DNA from: DATARH01 sp963734125
Lineage (GTDB): Bacteria > Pseudomonadota > Alphaproteobacteria > ATCC43930 > CGMCC-115725
Direction of reading: 5' to 3'
Assembly (NCBI GenBank): GCA_963734125.1
Contig: CAVTGB010000024.1
Coordinates: forward strand, 36,722-100,721
Length of the DNA stretch: 64,000 nt
This document shows, one piece after another, positions 53,053 through 62,370 of this stretch. Numbering within the stretch: the first letter of the stretch is position 1; every line of letters starts with the position of its first letter. Below the pieces are notes generated by a model. That model was not told where the DNA came from. It saw only the letters and a program-made list of their open reading frames with translations, and made no database searches. A program made the position numbers and the translations under genes.

Positions 53053-53880
53053 ATGCAGGAGAAGGTAGCGCTCGTCACCGGCGGGCTGCGCGGGCTTGGG
53101 CGGGCGATGGCGTTAGGATTGGCGCGCGAAGGCCACCCGGTCCTCGCCGTCGGCCACCTCGCCGAGGATGTGCCGGAAATCGAGCATGCAGCGACGCAGC
53201 TTCCGGGCCGGCTTCTTCCGCTCGTCGCCGATCTGCGCGAGCCGGGCGAATGCGACCGCGTCGTCGCCGCGGCGAAGGAGCGCTTCGGGAAAATCGATAT
53301 CCTCGTCAGCTGCGCCGGGCTTACTTTCACCTATATCGACCCGCCGCGCTTTCGCCGGCCGACGATCCAGCATTTCTGGGAGGTCGGCGACGAGATCGTC
53401 GACAATGTCGTCGCCGTCAACTTCACCGCCGCCGATCGCCTTGCCCGCCGCGTCGCCCCGGCGATGGTCAAGGCGGGCTGGGGGCGCATCGTCAATGTGA
53501 CGACCAAGCTCGACACGATGAACCGCGCCGGGACCCATCCCTACGGCGCCACCAAGGCCGCGCTCGAAATGGCAACCGAGGTGTGGGCCAAGGATATCGA
53601 GGGCACCGGTCTCACGGTCAATATCGTCAACCCTGGCGCCGGCGCCAACACGCCCGGCATGGCCGTCGAGATGCGCGAAATGAGCCGCGATGGCCGCGCC
53701 GCGCGCCTCGTCGAACCGGACGAGATGGTGCCGCCGCTGCTTTACGTCGTCTCGCGTGAGGCCGACCGGGTCAATGGCTACCGCTTCGACGCCAACGCCT
53801 GGGACGCTTCCCTGCCACCGATCGAAGCGGCGAGCCGCGCCGGCCGCCCCGCGGGCTTCGTGCTGCACCCGACGAGGTAA
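53053..53880 (+). CDS. Short-chain dehydrogenase/reductase
   Basis: SDR of 275 residues with cofactor motif TGGLRGLGRAM, NAG-variant SCAGLT and the catalytic YGATKAA. The segment TKLDTMNRAGTHPYG is unusual between the serine and tyrosine positions: T rather than S appears before it (NVTTKLD). Probably an NAD(P)-dependent oxidoreductase acting on an alcohol or keto compound in the same pathway as the hydroxyacid oxidase. ATG at 53053 follows GGAGGG. Confidence 0.9.
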   Translation: MQEKVALVTGGLRGLGRAMALGLAREGHPVLAVGHLAEDVPEIEHAATQLPGRLLPLVADLREPGECDRVVAAAKERFGKIDILVSCAGLTFTYIDPPRFRRPTIQHFWEVGDEIVDNVVAVNFTAADRLARRVAPAMVKAGWGRIVNVTTKLDTMNRAGTHPYGATKAALEMATEVWAKDIEGTGLTVNIVNPGAGANTPGMAVEMREMSRDGRAARLVEPDEMVPPLLYVVSREADRVNGYRFDANAWDASLPPIEAASRAGRPAGFVLHPTR

Positions 53881-53896
53881 GCTCAACAATTCGCCG

Positions 53897-55342
53897 CTAC
53901 CCGGGGGACGTGGCGGCGCTTTCGTGAAAGGTGCCGATCCGGTTGATCCCGTCGAAGGCCGCGACCTTATAGCATTCTGCCAAGGTCGGATAATTGAAAA
54001 CCGTATTGATGAAGTAATCGATCGTGCCGCCAAACGACAACACCGCCTGCCCAATATGAATGAGCTCGCTGGCCCCATCGCCGATGATGTGGACGCCCAA
54101 TAATTCGCGGGTCTCGGAGTGGAAGATCAGTTTCAAGAGGCCGGTGGTATCGCCGATGATCTGGCCGCGGGCGATTTCCCGGTAGCGCGCCTTGCCGACT
54201 TCGTAGGCGATGCCGTCGTGGGTCAATTCCTCCTCGGTCTTGCCGACCATCGAGATTTCGGGAACCGCGTAGATCCCGTAGGGGAACAGTGCCGGGACGC
54301 TCTTCGCGCTGACGCCGAAGGCGTGGCAGACCGCGAGGCGGCCCTGCTCCATCGAGGTCGAGGCAAGCGCCGGGAAGCCAATGACGTCGCCCGCGGCGTA
54401 GATGCCCGGCACCTCGGTTTGGTAATGCTCGTCGACGACGAGCCTGCCGCGGCCGTCGCAGGTAAGCCCGCATTTGTCGAGCCCCAGCCTCGCCGTCGCG
54501 CCGGTGCGGCCGACCGCGTAGAGGGCCTTCTCGGTGACGATCGTCTTACCGCTCGCCAGATGCAGCCTGACCCGGCTGCCGGGGCCCTCGCCATCCTCGG
54601 CGACGTCGATCCGCTCGACGCTCTCGTTGAGGCGCAGGGTGACGCGGTTTTCTCTGAGGTGATAACACAGCGTGTCGACGATCTCCGCGTCGACAAACGG
54701 CATCAGGCGATTGCGCTGGTCGATCAGCGTCACGCGCACGCCGAGGGCGGCGAAGATGCTGGCGTATTCGCAGCCGATGACCCCGGCGCCGACCACCGAC
54801 AGCGTCCGCGGCAAGCGGTCGAGTTTGAGAACATCGTCGCTGGTGAAGACGTATTTGCCGTCGAGCGGTATCTGCGGGTCGCGGGTCGTGTCGGTACCGG
54901 CCGCGATGACGATTTTCTGCGCTGTGACCGCACGTGCGGTGCTGCCGTCCATGAAGTCGAGCCGGACTGCCTCGGAGCCGCAGAATGAGGCTGTGGCCGA
55001 GATCAACTCGACACCGTTGCGCATCAATTGATGACGAGCGATGTCGATCTCATGCTGAATGACCTTGTTGGTGCGGACCAGGAGGTCCTGCATCGTGATG
55101 TTCTGCTTGACGGTGTAGGAGGCGCCATAGAATTCCCGCGAGCGATAGCCGGACAATTCGAGAACCGCCTCGCGCAAGGTCTTGGACGGGATCGTGCCAA
55201 GATTGACGCAGATGCCGCCGAGGACGCTCGTGCGCTCGACGATGGCGACACGCTTGTCGAGTTTCGCCCCCTGGATTGCCGCGCGCTGCCCCGCAGGTCC
55301 CGAGCCTATTACCAAGAGATCATAATCGTAGTTCGGCGGCAT
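53897..55342 (-). CDS. sthA: Soluble pyridine nucleotide transhydrogenase
   Basis: Flavoprotein of 481 residues. FAD site YDLLVIGSGPAGQRAAIQGAKL, a single-cysteine version of the redox loop (GGICVNLGTIPSKTLREA, where disulfide reductases have two cysteines), NAD site VVGAGVIGCEYASIFAALGV, and C-terminal EISMVGKTEEEL with FNYPTLAECYKVAA. The missing second cysteine and TIPSKTLREA mark SthA. It balances NADPH and NADH. ATG at 55342 with GGAGG upstream is preferred to a TTG further out. Confidence 0.93.
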   Translation of the reverse strand: MPPNYDYDLLVIGSGPAGQRAAIQGAKLDKRVAIVERTSVLGGICVNLGTIPSKTLREAVLELSGYRSREFYGASYTVKQNITMQDLLVRTNKVIQHEIDIARHQLMRNGVELISATASFCGSEAVRLDFMDGSTARAVTAQKIVIAAGTDTTRDPQIPLDGKYVFTSDDVLKLDRLPRTLSVVGAGVIGCEYASIFAALGVRVTLIDQRNRLMPFVDAEIVDTLCYHLRENRVTLRLNESVERIDVAEDGEGPGSRVRLHLASGKTIVTEKALYAVGRTGATARLGLDKCGLTCDGRGRLVVDEHYQTEVPGIYAAGDVIGFPALASTSMEQGRLAVCHAFGVSAKSVPALFPYGIYAVPEISMVGKTEEELTHDGIAYEVGKARYREIARGQIIGDTTGLLKLIFHSETRELLGVHIIGDGASELIHIGQAVLSFGGTIDYFINTVFNYPTLAECYKVAAFDGINRIGTFHESAATSPG

Positions 55343-55442
55343 CACCCCCACCCCTCCACGGCCCTTATACAACCGCGCGCTCGGCCGGACCCTAGTTTAT
55401 CGATGCGGCCTGAAAGTGGCGTTAACTCGACACGCACGCGGA

Positions 55443-56570
55443 TCACCCGCCGAGCGAGACGCCAACGAGGCGGCCGATGGCGTAGGTGATGGCGGCTGCG
55501 GCGAAGCCGATCACGAGCTGGCGCGCCCCCGAAAAGAATACTGTGCGGCCGGTGAAGAGCGAGGTTCCAGCGCCGATCATCAACAACGCGACGCCGCTGG
55601 CGGCGAGGCTGGCGAGGAGCGCGGCGGTGCCGCCGAGCCAGAAAAACGGCGCCACCGGAAATATCGCGCCCGCCGCAAACAACCCGAAAGACGTGCCGGC
55701 GGCCGCCCAGGCGGAGCCGCCCAGCTCATTGGGGTCGATCCCCAGCTCCTCGCGCACCAGCGTGTCGAGCGCGCTATCCTTGTTCGCCATCAGCTGGTCG
55801 GCGAGCGCCCGCGCGGCCGCTTCGTCGAGCCCCTTGGCCTGATAAATGAGGATCATTTCCTCCTTTTCCTCGTCCGGCCGCTGCGCGAGCTCGTCGGCTT
55901 CGACGTCGATCTGCTGTTGGGAGAGCTCGCGCGAGCTGGTCACCGATAGCCATTCACCCATCGCCATCGAGCACGCGCCGGCGACCAGGCCCGCCAGCCC
56001 GGTCAACAGGATCGTGCCGCCCGGCTCGGCCGCGCCGGCGACCCCCATCACCAGGCTGAGATTGGAAACGAGCCCGTCATTGGCGCCGAGCACCGCGGCG
56101 CGCAGCGCATTGCCGCCGGCCCGGTGGCGCCCTTCCAGGCGCGCCAGACTGCTTCCGGAAGCGCCACTGGGCATCGCCGCCGCCATCGCCTCGACGACCC
56201 TGGTGTGCGAGCGCTCGGCTCCGGGCAATCCGCCGGCGACCGCTTCCGGCTGCTGGTCGTATTGCCCGCTGTCGCGCTTTTCGAGCGTGCTCAAGGTCGG
56301 CAGCACGAATTGCGGGCCGAAGCGCCGGGCGAGCCAGACCAGCGACCGCGTCCGCCAGCCCGGGCGCCCTATCATCGTCGACGCGCCGAGCCCGCCCAGC
56401 CGCTTCCTCCAGAATTCGGCATGCGCCTCTTCGACGGACGCGAGACGGTTATAGATCTCGCTCAGATGCGGGTCCTTCTCCGCTTTGGCCATCGCCCGGT
56501 AGAGCGCGGCGCTGTCGACTTCGCCCTGAAGGTTGGTGCGGTAGCGAGTAACCGAGCCGTCATCGACCAT
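55443..56570 (-). CDS. Ferritin-like domain fused to VIT1/CCC1 iron/manganese transporter
   Basis: Protein of 375 residues. The N-terminal 140 residues form a rubrerythrin-like four-helix unit (EVDSAALYRAMAKAEKD, LASVEEAHAEFWRKRL, with E and ExxH ligands). The C-terminal VIT1 domain begins GNALRAAVLGANDGLVSNLSLVMGVAGA and includes ACSMAMGEWLSVTSSREL and an EEKEEMILIYQAKGL helix. The fused architecture resembles MbfA and related iron exporters in alphaproteobacteria. ATG at 56570 has GAGGAGG seven bases upstream. Confidence 0.9.
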   Translation of the reverse strand: MVDDGSVTRYRTNLQGEVDSAALYRAMAKAEKDPHLSEIYNRLASVEEAHAEFWRKRLGGLGASTMIGRPGWRTRSLVWLARRFGPQFVLPTLSTLEKRDSGQYDQQPEAVAGGLPGAERSHTRVVEAMAAAMPSGASGSSLARLEGRHRAGGNALRAAVLGANDGLVSNLSLVMGVAGAAEPGGTILLTGLAGLVAGACSMAMGEWLSVTSSRELSQQQIDVEADELAQRPDEEKEEMILIYQAKGLDEAAARALADQLMANKDSALDTLVREELGIDPNELGGSAWAAAGTSFGLFAAGAIFPVAPFFWLGGTAALLASLAASGVALLMIGAGTSLFTGRTVFFSGARQLVIGFAAAAITYAIGRLVGVSLGG

Positions 56571-56799
56571 CGCCAATCCTCCTCGTCCCGCATAACGCAT
56601 GCGCCCACCATGATCCCCGAGAGCCGCGACGCGATCGAGAAAAATGAGCGCCAGCTCAACAGTGGACGCGCCAATGAATGCGACGGTGCGGCTCGATGCG
56701 GTCCGCCCGAGCTTCGCTGGACGAACAGGCCGAGGTTGATTTATATTTAGGCAATGCAACCGGCCGTGCGTACCGAGAGCCAGCAAACCAGGGGGTACC

Positions 56800-57006
56800 A
56801 TGGATGAGCCATCCACCAGGCGGCGCGGCTGGAGCTGGTGGTATTTGCTCCTTCTCGTCCAATTCGCCGCGGTCCTCTGGCCGCCCTTCTACAACAGGGT
56901 AGAGCCTTCTTGGGCGGGCATACCATTTTTCTACTGGTACCAGCTACTGTGGATCATTATTGGCGCGATCCTTACGGCGACGGTTTACTTCGTAACAGAA
57001 GATTAA
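56800..57006 (+). CDS. DUF3311 small membrane protein
   Basis: 68 residues with two membrane helices (WWYLLLLVQFAAVLWPPFYN and FYWYQLLWIIIGAILTATVYFV). The PPFYNRVEPSWAGIPFFYWYQ pattern is typical of DUF3311 proteins found directly before sodium:solute symporters, and the symporter gene indeed starts 53 bases downstream. Its likely role is an accessory subunit of that transporter. An AT-rich stretch at 56735-56755 upstream may hold its promoter. Confidence 0.88.
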   Translation: MDEPSTRRRGWSWWYLLLLVQFAAVLWPPFYNRVEPSWAGIPFFYWYQLLWIIIGAILTATVYFVTED

Positions 57007-57058
57007 CCCGGTGAGATAACCTCGATACTGGCCCGAACCACATCCAGCGAGGACCATC

Positions 57059-58609
57059 GTGCAGGACGTCAACTGGGTCGCCCTCGTCATCTTCATAGTG
57101 ATTTTTGCTTTTATCACCTGGTTGGGCTTCGCCGCCGCCCGGTGGCGCCGGGGCGACTTGGACCTCTTGCACGAATGGGGGCTGGCCGGGCGGCGTTTCG
57201 GCACCGTCGTCACTTGGTTCCTGATCGGCGGCGACCTCTACACCGCTTACACCTTCATCGCCGTTCCCGCGCTTGCCTTTGGCGCCGGCGCCGTCGCGTT
57301 CTTCGCGGTCCCCTATACGATCGTCGCCTATCCGATCTTTTTCCTGGTCTTCCCGCGGATTTGGTATGTCTGCCACAAGCACAATTACATCACGGCGGGC
57401 GATTTTGTGCGGGGCCGCTTCGGCAACCGCTGGCTCGCCCTGGCGGTGACGCTTACCGGCATCGTCGCGACGATGCCCTACATCGCCCTGCAGCTCGTCG
57501 GTCTGCAGGTGGTGATCGGCGCGCTCGGCATCTCGGGCACCGGTGCTTTGCATGACCTGCCCCTGGTCATTGCGTTTGTTATCCTCGCGGCATTCACCTA
57601 TTCGAGCGGTCTGCGCGCGCCGGCATCGATCGCGATCGTCAAGGATATCCTGATCTATCTGACCGCGTTCGCTGCCGTCATCGTCATCCCGATCGAGCTC
57701 GGCGGCTTCGCCAAGATCTTCGCGGCGGTGCCGCCGGCGAAACTGCTGCTCGCCGCGGCGCCCGGCCCCAACACCACGGGGGCCTACAGCGCCTATGCGA
57801 CGCTGGCGCTCGGCTCGGCGTTCGCGCTCTTTCTTTACCCGCATTCGATGACCGGAATTCTGAGTGCTAGCAGCGGCCGCGCGGTGCGTCGCAATGCCGC
57901 GCTGCTGCCGGGCTATTCGTTCATGCTCGGCCTCCTGGCGCTGGTCGGCTTTTTCGCGATCGCCGCCGGGGTCGCCGGCCTTCCCGAATACGCCGCCGGC
58001 TTCAAAGAATTCGGCAACAATTTCGCGGTGCCAGCGCTGTTCCTGCACAGCTTCCCGTCGTGGTTTGTCGGGATCGCCTTTGCCGCGATCGGCATCGGCG
58101 CCCTGGTCCCGGCGGCGATCATGTCGATCGCCGCGGCGAACCTCTATACCCGCAATATCCACCGCGAGTTCATCAACCGGAACCCGACCGACAAGCAAGA
58201 AGCGCAGATGGCGAAGTGGGTGTCGCTGATCGTGAAGCTCGGCGCGCTGTCGTTCATCATTTTCGTGCCGACGCAATACGCGATCTATCTCCAGCTGCTC
58301 GGCGGCATCTGGATCATCCAGACTCTGCCCGCGGTGATGCTCGGCGCCTATACGCGATGGTTCAACGACTGGGCGCTGCTGGTCGGCTGGGCCGCGGGAA
58401 CCGCCCTCGGCACCGTGATGGCCGTCGCCGTCCACCTCACGCCAACCTATCCGCTGGCGCTGGCCGGCTACACCTTCCCCGGTTATACCGCGCTTTATAC
58501 GGTGATCCTCAACCTCGCACTGGCGGTCGTCCTGACCCCGCTGTTCAACGCGATGCAGGTGCGGCGGGTGCCGCTCGACGAGACCGCCGCCGCCGATTAT
58601 CACGCCTGA
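57059..58609 (+). CDS. Sodium:solute symporter, monocarboxylate-type (MctP-like)
   Basis: Transporter of 516 residues with about 13 helices. The segments LHEWGLAGRRFGTVVTWFLIGGDLYTAYTFIAVPA, YVCHKHNYITAGDFVRGRFGN and HSMTGILSASSGRAVRRNAALLPGYSFML match the SSS family branch that takes up monocarboxylates such as lactate and pyruvate. The start is a GTG at 57059 with GAGGA six bases upstream. With DUF3311 before it and hydroxyacid oxidases nearby, import of a short hydroxy acid is plausible. Confidence 0.9.
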   Translation: MQDVNWVALVIFIVIFAFITWLGFAAARWRRGDLDLLHEWGLAGRRFGTVVTWFLIGGDLYTAYTFIAVPALAFGAGAVAFFAVPYTIVAYPIFFLVFPRIWYVCHKHNYITAGDFVRGRFGNRWLALAVTLTGIVATMPYIALQLVGLQVVIGALGISGTGALHDLPLVIAFVILAAFTYSSGLRAPASIAIVKDILIYLTAFAAVIVIPIELGGFAKIFAAVPPAKLLLAAAPGPNTTGAYSAYATLALGSAFALFLYPHSMTGILSASSGRAVRRNAALLPGYSFMLGLLALVGFFAIAAGVAGLPEYAAGFKEFGNNFAVPALFLHSFPSWFVGIAFAAIGIGALVPAAIMSIAAANLYTRNIHREFINRNPTDKQEAQMAKWVSLIVKLGALSFIIFVPTQYAIYLQLLGGIWIIQTLPAVMLGAYTRWFNDWALLVGWAAGTALGTVMAVAVHLTPTYPLALAGYTFPGYTALYTVILNLALAVVLTPLFNAMQVRRVPLDETAAADYHA

Positions 58610-58798
58610 ATTCAGCGACGACATGGCTCGCCGGCGGTCCAGACCCATTCCGGTTGTCCTGGCCCGGTCAACTTCGCCCCTGTAGGATGTAGCAGGTGAG
58701 GCGCGCGATCTGCTGCGGCGACCGGCGCGCCGGGCTCGATTGGATGACAGGCATCTGCCGCGATTGGGCCGTCGACGCATGCAGACCGCCTGGACACC

Positions 58799-61306
58799 AT
58801 GCTTGATGCCGTCTTTGTACTGCTCGTCATCGCGGGCTTGCTGGTCGTCGTCGGGATAAGCCAACCGCTTGCGGTTCGCCTGAGGCTGCCCCCGTCCGTG
58901 TTGCTTGCCGCGGTTGGCGTCGGGATCGGAGCGTTCCCGGCGGTGTCGACCCGCCTCGGGCTGCCGGGCTCGGTCGACATTAGACCGTTTGCCGATTTGC
59001 CGGTCAGCTCGGTCACCTTCATCTATGTCTTTCTGCCGCTGCTCGTCTTCGAGGCCGGGATTGCGACGAACGTCAGGCGCACCCTCGAAGACGCTGCCGC
59101 CATTTTGCTGCTCGCGGTCATCGCCACGCTGATCGCAACGGCGGTGGTCGGGTTTGCGGTGTGGCCGTTTGCCCAGGTTCCGCTGGTCGTCTGCCTCCTC
59201 CTTGGCGCGGTCGTTGCCACGACGGACCCGGCCGCGGTGATCGCCATCTTCCGCGACGTTGGCGCACCGGCGCGGCTGAGACGTCTGGTCGAGGGCGAGG
59301 CCCTCCTCAACGATGCCGCCGCGATCGCGCTCTTCGTCGTCTTGCTCGGGATGATCGTGACCGGGCGTGAACCGAGCGCAATCGCCGGGCTCAGAGAGTT
59401 CTCGGTGTCCTTTGTCGGCGGGGGCGTTGTCGGACTCCTCGCGGGCCGCTTGCTGCTGTGGATCATTCCGCGGGTTGGCGACGACCGGCTATCGGAAGCA
59501 ACGCTGACCCTGGCCTTCGCCTATCTGGCGTTCATCGCCGCCGAACGCCTGTTTCACGTGTCGGGCGTGGTTGCCGTCTTGGTGTCGGGACTGACGGTCA
59601 GCGCGCTGGCACCCTCCCGGATCGCGCCGGAAAATTGGTCGTTCCTTGCCGAGCTCTGGGAGCAGATCGCGTTCTGGGCGCGCTCGTTGATCTTTGTCCT
59701 GGCCGCGATCCTGGTCCCGCGATTGCTGGTCGATATCGGCTTTCGCGACGTGCTTTTGTTGGGCGTGACGATCGTGGCCGCGTTCGGAGCGCGCGTTTTC
59801 GCGCTGTTTATCCTGGTGCCGCCACTCGAGCATTTCGGGCTGACCCAGCGCATTGACGCGTCGTACAAGCTCGCGATCATCTGGGGCGGTCTGCGCGGCG
59901 CGCTGACCTTGGTATTGGCGCTGGCGGTTACCGAAAACCGGGCGCTGTCGCCGGAAATCCAGCGCTTTGTCGCGGTGTTGGCAACCGGCTTTGTGCTGTT
60001 CACGCTGTTTGTCAACGGCACGACGCTGCGTCTCGTCATTGGTCTACTCGGGCTGGATCGTCTGTCGCCGAGAGATCAGGCGCTGCGCGACCGGATCCTG
60101 GCGCTATCGTATAGCGAGGCCCGTGAGGCGGCGCACGAGATTGCTCGGGCGCATGCGCTCTCCCGATCAGTCGTCGAACGCGTCACCCTCCCCTATGAAG
60201 CCAAGATCGCGGCAGCCAACGCCGAAGCGGCCGCAACACCGAACCTGACCGAGCGAGACCGCTTGGCGATTGCTCTGGTCGCTCTCGGCAACCAGGAGCG
60301 GGTACTGGTCCTCGCGATGCGGAGCGACCGGGTCGCCTCCCCGGCCGCGGTGCAGGTGTTGCTCGGCAACGCGGACGCGTTCGCTGAGGCGGCGAGGAGC
60401 GAGGGACGCCTCGGTTATCGCAGAGTCGGGGACGCGTCGCTCGCGCTCCCGATCGGCTTCCGCATCGCCTATTTTCTGTATCGTCGGCTGGGGATCGTCC
60501 GGCCGCTTGCCGATCGCCTCGCCGATCGTCTCGAAACCCTGTTGATCACGCGCTTTGCGATCGAGCGCTTGGCCCGCTTCAACGATCAGCAGGTGCGCCT
60601 GCTCTTCGGCGGGCGCATCGCCAAAATCACCGGCAAGATCATCGGCCAGCGCCGCGATGCGGTGCTGAGCGCGCTCGACGCGCTGCGACGGCAATACCCC
60701 GACTATGCGGCGGAGCTCGAGGCGCGGTTTCTCCGTCGATCGACGTCGCGCCGGGAATTGACGCGATATCAAAGCCTGTTCGAGGAGGGGCTGATCGCGC
60801 ATGAGGTGTACGACGATTTGAAGCGCAGTGTGCTCGGCGCGCGGGGTGCCGAACAGCGCCCGCGCTTCGACATCGGGCTCGATACGCACCAGCTGGTTGG
60901 ACGGCTCGACATATTGGCCGGCCTTGACGAACCTCAGCTCGACCGCGTGTGCCGGCTGCTGCGTCCGCGCTTCGCGGTGCCGAACGACCCTATCATCCGC
61001 AAGGGAGAACGAGGCGATGCGGTCTATTTCATCGCCTCCGGGGCGGTTGAGGTGATCCTGCCTACGCGGCGCGTGCGGCTCGGCAGCGGCGAGTTTTTCG
61101 GGGAACTGGCGCTGCTGTCCGGTCGGCCGCGGCAGTCCGACGTCGTCGCCCTGACCTATTGCCAGTTTCTGGTGTTGCGACGGGCTGATTTCGAGCGGTT
61201 CATGGCGGCGAACCCGGAAGCGAGAGCCACGATCAACCGCATCGCCGAAGCGCGACGGGCGAGTAACGCCGCCGAAGCGAACGACGCGTCCGAGGCGTCG
61301 CTCTGA
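58799..61306 (+). CDS. CPA1 Na+/H+ antiporter fused to a cyclic-nucleotide-binding domain
   Basis: Protein of 835 residues. The first 410 residues hold about 12 helices with TTDPAAVIAIFRDVGAP and the EGEALLNDAAAIALF motif (N-D pair near 169-170) typical of electroneutral CPA1 exchangers, then IIWGGLRGALTLVLAL. A 280-residue cytoplasmic helical region follows. From about residue 702 a CNBD-like domain is seen (LAGLDEPQLDRVCRLL, IIRKGERGDAVYFIASG, FFGELALLSGRPRQSDVVAL), with the phosphate-binding arginine in RPRQS. The layout recalls plant SOS1 and sperm NHE. Regulation by cNMP is inferred. Confidence 0.88.
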   Translation: MLDAVFVLLVIAGLLVVVGISQPLAVRLRLPPSVLLAAVGVGIGAFPAVSTRLGLPGSVDIRPFADLPVSSVTFIYVFLPLLVFEAGIATNVRRTLEDAAAILLLAVIATLIATAVVGFAVWPFAQVPLVVCLLLGAVVATTDPAAVIAIFRDVGAPARLRRLVEGEALLNDAAAIALFVVLLGMIVTGREPSAIAGLREFSVSFVGGGVVGLLAGRLLLWIIPRVGDDRLSEATLTLAFAYLAFIAAERLFHVSGVVAVLVSGLTVSALAPSRIAPENWSFLAELWEQIAFWARSLIFVLAAILVPRLLVDIGFRDVLLLGVTIVAAFGARVFALFILVPPLEHFGLTQRIDASYKLAIIWGGLRGALTLVLALAVTENRALSPEIQRFVAVLATGFVLFTLFVNGTTLRLVIGLLGLDRLSPRDQALRDRILALSYSEAREAAHEIARAHALSRSVVERVTLPYEAKIAAANAEAAATPNLTERDRLAIALVALGNQERVLVLAMRSDRVASPAAVQVLLGNADAFAEAARSEGRLGYRRVGDASLALPIGFRIAYFLYRRLGIVRPLADRLADRLETLLITRFAIERLARFNDQQVRLLFGGRIAKITGKIIGQRRDAVLSALDALRRQYPDYAAELEARFLRRSTSRRELTRYQSLFEEGLIAHEVYDDLKRSVLGARGAEQRPRFDIGLDTHQLVGRLDILAGLDEPQLDRVCRLLRPRFAVPNDPIIRKGERGDAVYFIASGAVEVILPTRRVRLGSGEFFGELALLSGRPRQSDVVALTYCQFLVLRRADFERFMAANPEARATINRIAEARRASNAAEANDASEASL

Positions 61307-61495
61307 TTTTGCGGCGAACGGAGCCAGCGAACCCGCCACGGATTTTACGGATTCATGCGCCGATCTGAATGGATTTTTTATGCGGTTATCTCGATCTATC
61401 GCCCACTGGCGCGATCGTGTACCGGGGGACGGCGGTGCTGTCGGCCCAACCGCGCGCCGGGGTTTGGTGACAACATTCGAGACGGGGAGATCCAA

Positions 61496-61729
61496 GTGGC
61501 CGATCTCGTCGATATTGCTATTCCTGCCAATGCGCAAGCTGCCGCCGAGGCCCTCGGCCTCAAGGTCGACCGCAGCATCACCAACGGAACGTGGGTTCGC
61601 CAACTGCCGCGCGAGGAGGCCGAGATCGCGGTCGAGTGTCTTCGCGATTACGGCGTCTCGGCCCGCATTGTCGACGATGCGGCTCGCGACGCGCGAATGC
61701 CCGAACGCGTGATTACCCGGGCTGCGTAA
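61496..61729 (+). CDS. Small conserved-looking hypothetical protein
   Basis: Probable 77-residue protein read from the GTG at 61496 (VADLVDIAIPANAQAAAEALGL), with GGGGAG six bases upstream. Balanced composition and the VDRSITNGTWVRQLPREEAEIAVECLRDYGVSARIV text look coding. No known family is recognised. The open frame extends upstream to 61355, but that part looks like non-coding translation. The 296 bases after it hold no supported gene. Confidence 0.5.
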   Translation: MADLVDIAIPANAQAAAEALGLKVDRSITNGTWVRQLPREEAEIAVECLRDYGVSARIVDDAARDARMPERVITRAA

Positions 61730-62025
61730 AGGCGCGTGCGAGGCGGCTCGCGCAGGGCGGCGGTCGGTAGCTACTCGAGAAGTCCGATGAGCGAGAAAAA
61801 GGATCGGGCCCGGTTTTTCCGGCAATGGGTGGACATGGTTGCCCAGCATTATGGGAGCAATATTGAGAGGCGCAGGCCGTCCAAGGCACGAAGATTGGTC
61901 GGCGCGATGCGAGTCCGGCGAAGATCGCGTCATTGAAAATCTGGTTCTCTGGATCTTTCCCCTGCAACGATCTGGCCACGAGAAGCCCCGTGACCCCAAT
62001 GAGGTGGGCTCTCCGGAGCACGTCG

Positions 62026-62262
62026 ATGACGCAACGCAACTTCGTACTTATCGTTCTGGACCGTGACGCTCGCGAATTCACCGTAGAAGGTCCGATGAGC
62101 GACGAACGGCCGTGGTATCGCGCGGTGGTAAATGCTCAGAACGTCGGGCGCAATCTGCGATGCTTCAGCATGGGAGATCTTGCGCCGGATGCCGCCGCCG
62201 CGGAATGGCAGTCGTCTTATGGTGGTCGTAGGCTCGCGTCGGGCTCAATCGTATGGCCGTGA
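62026..62262 (+). CDS. Small hypothetical protein
   Basis: Predicted 78-residue protein starting MTQRNFVLIVLDRDAREFTVEGPMSDERPW and ending RRLASGSIVWP. The ATG at 62026 has GGAG about eight bases upstream. The composition is even and the segment NVGRNLRCFSMGDLAPDAAAAEW looks conserved-type. I do not recognise a family or function. It lies 108 bases before secF on the same strand. Confidence 0.55.
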   Translation: MTQRNFVLIVLDRDAREFTVEGPMSDERPWYRAVVNAQNVGRNLRCFSMGDLAPDAAAAEWQSSYGGRRLASGSIVWP

Positions 62263-62370
62263 GCGCCGCTCGGGCTCCTAGCCAAACGCTCGCGGGTTCA
62301 CACGCCGTGCGTCGGCGAGCGCACGCGCGGCGGTGCTCCGCCGACTAACCCGGCTTCGAAGGATAACACC

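Noticed and set aside
61736..61936. Small rightward frame between the two short hypothetical genes
   Set aside because: Basic, low-complexity translation and no suitable start signal.
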